DNA of 8,906 nt from Alphaproteobacteria bacterium (GTDB lineage: Bacteria > Pseudomonadota > Alphaproteobacteria > Rhizobiales > Xanthobacteraceae): assembly GCA_005884465.1 (NCBI GenBank), contig VAZH01000282.1, forward strand, positions 1 to 8,906, given 5' to 3'. Under the pieces are notes generated by a model. That model was not told where the DNA came from. It did no database searches and saw only the letters and a list, made by a program, of their open reading frames with translations. Below, piece after piece: positions 1 to 5,433 of this stretch. Made by a program: the position numbers and the translations under genes. Each line of letters starts with the position of its first letter. Position 1 is the first letter of the stretch.

Positions 1-689
1 ACCCGCACCACGTCGTCGACATAGATGAAATCGCGCCGCTGATCACCGTCGGCGACCCCCTCGCGATAGGATTTAAACAGCTGCACGGTCCGGCCGGCCT
101 TGATATCGTCGAAGCGCCGCGCCAGCACGCTCATCATCGCGCCCTTGTGATATTCGTTGGGACCGAACACATTGAAAAACTTCAGGCCGGCCCATTGCGG
201 CGGCAGCTTCTCGCCTTTGGCGGCGCGCTCGGCGACGGCCAGGTCGAACAGATGCTTGCTCCAGCCATACAGATTCATCGGCCGCAAGGTCTTCAGCGCG
301 GCAACCGACTGGTCGTCGTGAAATCCCTGCGCGCCATCGCCATAGGTCGATGCCGAGGAGGCATAAATGAACGGCGTTACGTTGGCCGTGCACCAGGCGA
401 GTAGCCGCATCGACAGTCGAAAATTGGTTTCGATCACGAGATCGCCGTCGGTCGCCGTGGTTTCCGAAATGGCGCCGAGATGGATGACGGCGTCCAATCG
501 ACGACCCTTCAGCCAATCCGGCAATTCGGCCGGCGGCACGATGTCCGCAAGCTGGCGCTTGGCGAGATTGCGCCATTTGCCGTCATGGCCGAGCATGTCG
601 CAAACCGTCACGTCGGCGCGGCCCGCGTCGTTCAACGCGGCCACGACGTTCGATCCGATAAAACCGGCGCCCCCGGTCACCAGCAACAT
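1..689 (-). CDS. hldD: ADP-L-glycero-D-manno-heptose 6-epimerase (HldD), 3' end cut off by the window edge
   Basis: HldD converts ADP-D-glycero-beta-D-manno-heptose to the L-glycero epimer, the last step in making the heptose donor for the LPS inner core; it acts in the cytoplasm. The reading frame begins at the ATG at 689 and stays open to base 1, giving about 229 residues of a family that is usually 310-330 long. Visible features are the N-terminal NADP-binding Rossmann loop (TGGAGFIG, residues 5-12), the HLGAISETTATD stretch (70-81), the Ser-rich SSASTYG (111-117), the catalytic Tyr141-x-x-x-Lys145 in LYGWSK, and the family-typical FFNVFGPNEYHK followed by GAMMSV. The C-terminal substrate domain is mostly outside the window. 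An AGGG about 7 nt before the ATG is a plausible ribosome site. The gene is divergent from waaF across 174 bp. UDP-hexose epimerases share the fold, but the NEYHKG motif and the neighbours point to HldD. Confidence 0.95.
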   Translation of the reverse strand, partial: MLLVTGGAGFIGSNVVAALNDAGRADVTVCDMLGHDGKWRNLAKRQLADIVPPAELPDWLKGRRLDAVIHLGAISETTATDGDLVIETNFRLSMRLLAWCTANVTPFIYASSASTYGDGAQGFHDDQSVAALKTLRPMNLYGWSKHLFDLAVAERAAKGEKLPPQWAGLKFFNVFGPNEYHKGAMMSVLARRFDDIKAGRTVQLFKSYREGVADGDQRRDFIYVDDVVR

Positions 690-863
690 TCCTTGACCCT
701 GCCCTGATGGTGCGACGCCAGCTTTGCCCCAGACCTGCCCCGCAGGCAACTTGGGTCATCGGGTGTGGTGAAGACTGGACCGTTTGGATCAACGACTTTA
801 CCTGCTGGAGAGGAGCAGTTACCGACAGGTTCGAATTTGCATGGGCGCTAAAGCTCCGAAGAT
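690..863. promoter_or_regulatory. Divergent hldD/waaF intergenic region
   Basis: These 174 bp lie between the start codons of two divergent LPS genes, so they must hold both promoters, or one of them if waaF or hldD is fed otherwise. No convincing -35/-10 pair was found on either strand. A small inverted repeat, CCTGC-CCC-GCAGG, lies at 734-746 and could be an operator half or nothing. A strong purine-rich GAGAGGAG near 809-816 has no start codon at the right distance. The placement is seen in the sequence; the regulatory role is inferred from gene orientation only. Confidence 0.4.
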
Positions 864-1934
864 ATGAACATTAATTCAATACATACCAACGCGACCGAGG
901 ACAAGGGCGATCCCCGTCCAATTCTCGTTGTTCCCTACATGTGGATTGGCGACTTCGTGCGCGGCCATACGGTGGTGCGCATCCTGAAACAGCGCTGGCC
1001 CAACCGGCCCATCGATCTCCTGACCACTTCCCTGTGCGCCCCGCTGGCCGATTACATGCCCGGCGTTCGCTCAGGCATCGTCTGGGACCTGCCCCGCAGC
1101 CGGCTGGCGGTGGCCAGGCAATGGGCACTGGCGGCAGAGCTGCGGGCTCGGAACTACGGCACCGCAATCGTCCTGCCCCGCACCTGGAAATCGGCAATTG
1201 CGCCAGCGCTCGCCGGTATTCCGGAACGGGTGGGTTTCGTCGGCGAAGCCAGGTTCGGCCTGATCAACCGATGGCGCTGGGGCGAGAAGGCCCTGCCCCG
1301 CTTCATCGACAAGAACGCCGCCCTGGCGCTGCCGGAGGGAAGCCCCCTGCCGCCGGAATGGCCGGTGCCGCAGCTCAATGTTCCCGCCGAGGAAGCAGAG
1401 CGCTGGCGGCAAGCCAGCCGGTTGGGCACCGGTCCCGCCGTGGCGCTGGCGCCGGGGTCGGTCGGCGCATCCAAGCGCTGGACCTATTATCCGGAGGCCG
1501 CACGGCTGTTGGCCGAACGCGGACTGGATGTCTGGGTGATCGGCGGTCCCGGCGAAAAGCCGCTTGCCGCGGAAATCGTGGCCGCCGGCGGCCCTCGTGT
1601 CCGTGACCTCACAGGTGCCGATCTGCGCAATGGCATTTTGGCGATGGCGGCCGCCGATGTCGCGATCTCCAACGATTCCGGGTTGATGCATATCGCCGCC
1701 GCGCTGGGTACGCCGACCATGGGCATTTTCGGCCCCACCAGCCCCTACTACTGGGCGCCCCTGAACGGCCTTGCGGCGACGGTACAGACCAAAACCACTG
1801 TGCCATGCCAGCCCTGCCACCGTCCGGTCTGCACCATGAACGACCATCGCTGCATGCGCGACATTCCTGCATCGGACGTGGTCGCGATTGCAGGGCGCGT
1901 GCTGGCCGAGGCTGGGGCGCGCGTTGCGCATTAA
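864..1934 (+). CDS. waaF: ADP-heptose:LPS heptosyltransferase II (WaaF, GT9 family)
   Basis: WaaF transfers the second L-glycero-D-manno-heptose from ADP-heptose to the LPS inner core on the cytoplasmic face of the inner membrane. The 356 residues match the family length (about 350). The GT-B fold is readable in order. The N-terminal acceptor domain starts with ILVVPYMWIGDFVRGH (20-35), where Asp30 matches the catalytic Asp of the family. The C-terminal donor domain has LAPGSVGASKRW (195-206, with Lys204 at the conserved phosphate-binding Lys), the VWVIGGPGEK strand (223-232), and SNDSGLMHIAAALGTP (269-284), the GT9 signature. A cysteine cluster (Cys315, 318, 323, 330) is typical of WaaF. The start is the first ATG in frame with a good beta-strand after it; the ribosome site is weak (CGAAG). 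It leads the plus-strand run waaF-gmhA-gmhB, probably one transcript. WaaC is the nearest alternative, but the Asp-Ser-Gly-Leu-Met-His block and the Cys cluster favour WaaF. Confidence 0.94.
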   Translation: MNINSIHTNATEDKGDPRPILVVPYMWIGDFVRGHTVVRILKQRWPNRPIDLLTTSLCAPLADYMPGVRSGIVWDLPRSRLAVARQWALAAELRARNYGTAIVLPRTWKSAIAPALAGIPERVGFVGEARFGLINRWRWGEKALPRFIDKNAALALPEGSPLPPEWPVPQLNVPAEEAERWRQASRLGTGPAVALAPGSVGASKRWTYYPEAARLLAERGLDVWVIGGPGEKPLAAEIVAAGGPRVRDLTGADLRNGILAMAAADVAISNDSGLMHIAAALGTPTMGIFGPTSPYYWAPLNGLAATVQTKTTVPCQPCHRPVCTMNDHRCMRDIPASDVVAIAGRVLAEAGARVAH

Positions 1935-1982
1935 ACTCGCGAGCTTGCGCAGCTGCGGCGCGATCATTACCAAAGACAGGGA

Positions 1983-2606
1983 TTGCAACCCCGACGGTGC
2001 GTCTTGAAGCAAGATTTGAAAGACCCGATCGCCACGCATATTGAACGATCGCTCGCAGCACTGCAGCGAACGGCGCAGGACGCGGCGCTGCTCGCCACCG
2101 CGCGCGAGATTGCGGCGGCTGTCATCGCGGCGCTGCGCTCGGGCAACAAGCTCTTGATCATCGGCAATGGCGGCAGCGCCGCCGATGCCCAGCATATCGC
2201 CGCGGAGATCGTCGGCCGCTATAAACAGGACCGGCCCGCCTACGCCGCGATCGCACTGACCACCGACACCTCGGCGCTGACAGCCGTCGCCAACGATTAC
2301 GGTTTCGAACAGGTGTTCGCGCGGCAGGTCGAGGGGCTCGGCCAGCGCGGTGACGTGCTGCTGGTACTATCCACCTCGGGACGTTCGCCGAACATTCTGG
2401 CGGCGTTGCGCAGCGCCAGGCAACGCGGGCTTGTCACCATTGGCTTTACCGGCAGCAAGGGCGAGCCACTCAGGTCTCTGTGCGACCATCTGTTGATGGC
2501 GCCGAGCGACGACACGCCAGTGGTCCAGCAAATCCACCTCGCTGTCGCGCATGGAATCTGCGACGAGATCGAGCAGACCCTGCTGCGCGAGGCTTCGCGA
2601 AAATGA
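1983..2606 (+). CDS. gmhA: Sedoheptulose-7-phosphate isomerase (GmhA), SIS domain
   Basis: GmhA isomerises D-sedoheptulose 7-phosphate to D-glycero-D-manno-heptose 7-phosphate, the entry step of ADP-heptose synthesis. The protein is a single SIS domain. It shows the phosphate-binding IIGNGGSAADAQHIAAE (59-75), the second phosphate loop LSTSGRSPN (129-137), and the family's active-site residues His71, Glu75, Gln182 and His190, spaced as in the E. coli enzyme. Length is 207 residues from the TTG at 1983, slightly long for the family (about 190-200). No ATG or GTG precedes the domain in frame. The in-frame TTG codons at 1983, 2004 and 2016 are the candidates, and none has a clean ribosome site, so the start is uncertain while the rest is not. 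It lies 48 bp after waaF in the same frame, separated by the waaF TAA, and its TGA overlaps the gmhB ATG (ATGA), so translation of gmhB is probably coupled to it. Confidence 0.93.
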   Translation: MQPRRCVLKQDLKDPIATHIERSLAALQRTAQDAALLATAREIAAAVIAALRSGNKLLIIGNGGSAADAQHIAAEIVGRYKQDRPAYAAIALTTDTSALTAVANDYGFEQVFARQVEGLGQRGDVLLVLSTSGRSPNILAALRSARQRGLVTIGFTGSKGEPLRSLCDHLLMAPSDDTPVVQQIHLAVAHGICDEIEQTLLREASRK

Positions 2607-3145
2607 GCGGCGTCGAGTCCGCCTGCTGCGCGTCCCGGCCCGCCGCATTTCTCGATCGCGACGGCGTCATCAATCACGATGACGGCTATATGGGCACGCA
2701 GAAGCGGATTCGCTGGATGCCAAATGCGGCGAAGGCGATCCGGCGGCTGAACGATGCCGGCTATTTCGTGTTCTTTTTCACCAATCAATCCGGCGTGGCG
2801 CGCGGCTTCTTCACCGAGGACGAACTCAACACGCTGCACGACTGGATGATTGCCGAGCTTGCCCAGCAGGGCGCGCGGATCGACGATGTCAGGTACTGCC
2901 CGCATCATCCGGACGGAACGGTCGCCGGCTATCTGGAAGACCATCACTGGCGCAAACCCGCGCCCGGGATGATTCTCGATTTGATGCAACACTGGCCGGT
3001 ACGGCACCCCGGCAGTTTTGTCATCGGCGACCGTCCGACCGATATCGAAGCGGCAGAAGCGGCCGGCTTGCCGGGCTTTCTGTTCGCTGGCGGCGACCTC
3101 GATGCATTCGTGGCGGACGTGATGGCTCAGACCAGGCTACGATAG
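2603..3145 (+). CDS. gmhB: D-glycero-D-manno-heptose 1,7-bisphosphate 7-phosphatase (GmhB), HAD family
   Basis: GmhB removes the 7-phosphate from heptose 1,7-bisphosphate, between the kinase and adenylyltransferase steps of HldE. The 180 residues are a HAD-IIIA domain of usual length. HAD motif I is FLDRDGVIN with nucleophile Asp18 and acid/base Asp20. Motif II is in FFTNQSG (Thr60), followed by the family-specific GVARGFF. Motif III Lys118 is in WRKPAPGM, and motif IV is GDRPTD (142-147). The zinc loop is changed: Cys99 and His101 are present in YCPHHP, but where the E. coli enzyme has Cys-x-Cys before the Arg-Lys-Pro, this one reads Asp-His-His-Trp. The start is the ATG that overlaps the gmhA stop; an open frame extends 41 codons upstream inside gmhA, but that part is an out-of-frame reading of gmhA. 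A histidinol-phosphate phosphatase is the main alternative and is unlikely given gmhA next door. Confidence 0.92.
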   Translation: MSGVESACCASRPAAFLDRDGVINHDDGYMGTQKRIRWMPNAAKAIRRLNDAGYFVFFFTNQSGVARGFFTEDELNTLHDWMIAELAQQGARIDDVRYCPHHPDGTVAGYLEDHHWRKPAPGMILDLMQHWPVRHPGSFVIGDRPTDIEAAEAAGLPGFLFAGGDLDAFVADVMAQTRLR

Positions 3146-4167
3146 ACCTCGGCGATCGCCGCGGCCTCCGCGTCAAGACTGAATTTTTCCAATACCCGCG
3201 CGCGCCCCCGCCTGCCCATCTGAGCAGCAGATGCCGGATCGCGCATCAGCGGCTCCAGCGCCGCCACCAGCGCATCGACATCGCCGGGCGGCGTCAGCAC
3301 GCCGGTCACGCCATCCTCGATCACGAGCTCTGCCGCGCCCGCGCGCGACGCCACCAGCGCGGCTGCCGCCGACATCGCCTCGATCAGCGTAAGCCCAAAA
3401 CCCTCGTTGCGCGAGGTGAAGGCGTAGATTGTCAGCCGCTGGTACCAGCGCTGCACCTCCTCGATCGGAAGTTCGCCTGTGATGACAATGCGTGATTGCA
3501 GGCCCGCGGCCTCGATCCGCTTTTTCAGATCGTTCGCGAACGACGTGTGCTCGGCCGTGATGGCGCCGACCAGCACCGCGGTGAAATCAGGATATTGCGG
3601 CAGCAGCCGGCACATCGCCTCGACGAAGACATCGCTGCCCTTTTGCGCGCGCACCCGGCCGAAGCAGCCGATCGCGTAGCGGCCCGGCAAGCCGGTTTGC
3701 GCGAATGCCGCCGCGCGATCGGCCGCCGGCGCATAGCGATCGGTATCGACACCGTGGGGAATGACGACCGCCTGGCGCTTGAGGAACGACGCCGAGATAT
3801 CGTTGGTTGCGATGATCGCGTCCATCCGGTTGATCAGCCACCGCGTGATCCAGGTATGGTGCCGCTGGGCCGCCGAGGTGAACACCAGCCTCAGCGGCCA
3901 GCCGAGCGATCGCAGCAGTACGCCCACGATCATCTCGTTGTTGCGCCGCGCGTGCCAGATCAAGGGCGTGCGGCGGCGCCGCAATTTCAGTAGTTTCGCG
4001 ACTGCGATCCGCGCGATCCCATCGGGCGAATCGGGACCGAGCCATGCCGCGCGAAATAATTGGGCAAGTTTCGGCGCCACCATGCGGTTGGTCGCGGTGA
4101 CGCCCGAATAGCGCCTGTGCAGATTCGGCACGATCAGCTGCAGACTGTCAGCGGAAATGTTCTCCAT
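3127..4167 (-). CDS. lpcC: GT4 glycosyltransferase, LpcC-like LPS core mannosyltransferase
   Basis: This is a family-4 GT-B glycosyltransferase. It closely resembles what I recall of rhizobial LpcC, which transfers mannose from GDP-mannose to the Kdo of the LPS inner core at the cytoplasmic membrane face. Visible features from the ATG at 4167 (346 residues): an N-terminal acceptor strand with VPNLHRRYSGVTAT (13-26), the LpcC-like block WHARRNNEM (71-79), FTSAAQRHHT (96-105), RMDAIIATND (114-123), the donor-site HGVDTDRY (138-145), GCFGRVRAQKG (167-177, with Arg171 and Lys176), and the E-x7-E motif Glu255/Glu263 in RNEGFGLTLIEAM. An open frame extends to an ATG at 4320, but those 51 residues lack family character and would cross the galE start, so I reject it. 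No strong ribosome site was seen. Its 3' end overlaps gmhB by 19 bp in convergent orientation. GT4 membership is firm; the acceptor and sugar are inferred. Confidence 0.85.
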   Translation of the reverse strand: MENISADSLQLIVPNLHRRYSGVTATNRMVAPKLAQLFRAAWLGPDSPDGIARIAVAKLLKLRRRRTPLIWHARRNNEMIVGVLLRSLGWPLRLVFTSAAQRHHTWITRWLINRMDAIIATNDISASFLKRQAVVIPHGVDTDRYAPAADRAAAFAQTGLPGRYAIGCFGRVRAQKGSDVFVEAMCRLLPQYPDFTAVLVGAITAEHTSFANDLKKRIEAAGLQSRIVITGELPIEEVQRWYQRLTIYAFTSRNEGFGLTLIEAMSAAAALVASRAGAAELVIEDGVTGVLTPPGDVDALVAALEPLMRDPASAAQMGRRGRARVLEKFSLDAEAAAIAEVYRSLV

Positions 4168-4303
4168 TCGCAACGTTCTGGCTCCGTTTCGCGCATTCCC
4201 TATACGCAACATTAAGCATAGTGGCCAGTTCGCTTGTGCTGAAACCCACTCTTCACCGCGTCCCGGATAGCATCGCCTGAACAATCGGGAGATGCGTGAG
4301 TTC
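4168..4303. promoter_or_regulatory. Divergent lpcC/galE intergenic region
   Basis: These 136 bp separate the preferred starts of lpcC (minus) and galE (plus) and should hold both promoters. I looked for sigma-70-like boxes: TATAGG (around 4198-4203, read on the minus strand) is a possible -10 for lpcC but has no fitting -35, and nothing convincing was found for galE. GGGAG at 4287-4291 is a possible ribosome site for galE; it abuts the ATG at 4292 with no spacer, which favours the ATG at 4304. The regulatory role is inferred from gene orientation. Confidence 0.4.
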
Positions 4304-5317
4304 ATGAGTGTGCTTGTCACCGGCGGCGCCGGCTATATCGGAAGTCACACGGTTCGTGCGCTGGTGGAAGCCGGCGAAAGCGTTGTCGTCATCGACAACC
4401 TGTCCACCGGCTTCTCCGCGTACCTGCCCGAAGGCGTTGCGCTTTTCATCGGCGACGCGGCGGATGAAAATCTCGTCGAAGGCGTGATCGCAGCACACGC
4501 CGTAGAAAGCATCATGCATTTCGCGGGCTCCGTGGTGGTGCCGGACTCGATGCGCGATCCGCTGGCCTATTACCGCAACAACACCATGACGACGCGCAGC
4601 CTCTTGAACGCCGCGGTGAAGTGCGGCGTCGGCCGCTTCATCTATTCATCGGCCGCGGCGGTCTACGGCAATCCGGATCAGCTGCCCGTCCCCGAACATG
4701 CGCCGACTCGGCCGCTGTCGCCTTACGGCTCATCGAAACTGATGACCGAAATCATGTTGCATGACACAGCCTCGGCGCACGGCATGAAATATGTCGTGCT
4801 GCGTCACTTCAATGTCGCAGGCGCCGATCCCAAGGGGCGCCTTGGACTTTCGACCGTGGGCGCGACCCATCTTTTGAAGGTCGCGGTCGAGGTGGCGACC
4901 GGGCAGCACGCCAAGATCGATGTGTTCGGAACCGATTACCCGACCGCGGACGGAAGCTGCATCCGGGATTTCATTCACGTCAGCGACCTTGCGCAGGCTA
5001 ATCGTGCGGCGCTGTCGTACTTGCGTAGCGGCGGTGCCTCAGTGACGCTGAATTGTGGTTGCGGCCACGGCCATTCCGTACTCGAAACCATCGAGGCGGT
5101 GCGGCGCGTCTGCGGGCGCAATTTCTCGGTCCAGCACGCCCCGCGCAGGCCCGGCGACATCATGACCATGATTGCGGATACCAGCCTTATCCGTGCGACG
5201 CTGGACTGGACGCCTCAATACGACGATATCGAGACCATCGCCACGCATGCGCTGACGTGGGAGTGGAAATTGTCCCGCGAGCGCCAGGTCGACGAGCAGC
5301 ACGCGGCCTCGGCCTAA
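4304..5317 (+). CDS. galE: UDP-glucose 4-epimerase (GalE/ExoB type) with an altered catalytic triad
   Basis: GalE interconverts UDP-glucose and UDP-galactose in the cytoplasm, supplying galactose for LPS and exopolysaccharide. From the ATG at 4304 the protein has 337 residues, the normal length; the ATG four codons upstream (4292) has no room for a ribosome site. It is an extended short-chain dehydrogenase: NAD-binding TGGAGYIGSH (6-15), Asp31 after the second strand, HFAGSVVVPDSM (72-83), and the catalytic Tyr141-x-x-x-Lys145 in SPYGSSK. FNVAGADP (169-176) and CIRDFIHVSDLA (219-230) mark the substrate domain. The position equal to E. coli Ser124 is Ala117 (SSAAAVYG), where GalE proteins normally have Ser or Thr. 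Also unusual are His168 in LRHFN, and Cys253 and His257 in NCGCGHGHSV, where I would expect Tyr. The frame is intact throughout. WbpP-like or UDP-xylose epimerases are possible alternatives. The exporter starts 116 bp downstream on the same strand. Confidence 0.92.
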   Translation: MSVLVTGGAGYIGSHTVRALVEAGESVVVIDNLSTGFSAYLPEGVALFIGDAADENLVEGVIAAHAVESIMHFAGSVVVPDSMRDPLAYYRNNTMTTRSLLNAAVKCGVGRFIYSSAAAVYGNPDQLPVPEHAPTRPLSPYGSSKLMTEIMLHDTASAHGMKYVVLRHFNVAGADPKGRLGLSTVGATHLLKVAVEVATGQHAKIDVFGTDYPTADGSCIRDFIHVSDLAQANRAALSYLRSGGASVTLNCGCGHGHSVLETIEAVRRVCGRNFSVQHAPRRPGDIMTMIADTSLIRATLDWTPQYDDIETIATHALTWEWKLSRERQVDEQHAASA

Positions 5318-5433
5318 AATCTCGTTTCGTGCAAGTCCTTATTTGGCTTGAAAAACCCTGATATAGCGGGCAAGGAGTCGTTTCGCTTTAGCCCTGACGC
5401 GCGATATATGCCAGCGCTGTCAATGGAACGCGG

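Noticed and set aside
1071..2195. A 374-codon open frame on the minus strand, antisense to waaF and part of gmhA
   Set aside because: It is as long as waaF but shows no domain motifs, is rich in Arg, Gly and Gln, and crosses the waaF-gmhA gap. It fits a codon-bias shadow in GC-rich DNA; waaF and gmhA have clear family motifs.
2480..2602. A 41-codon upstream extension of gmhB
   Set aside because: It lies inside the gmhA coding region and does not resemble GmhB; the ATG at 2603 overlapping the gmhA stop is a standard coupled start.
4168..4320. A 51-residue N-terminal extension of the lpcC-like gene to the ATG at 4320
   Set aside because: It would cross the galE start and lacks family similarity; the acceptor-domain strand begins right after the ATG at 4167.
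5372..5377. A near-perfect ribosome-binding sequence AAGGAG
   Set aside because: No ATG, GTG or TTG lies at a usable distance, so I do not call a gene from it.
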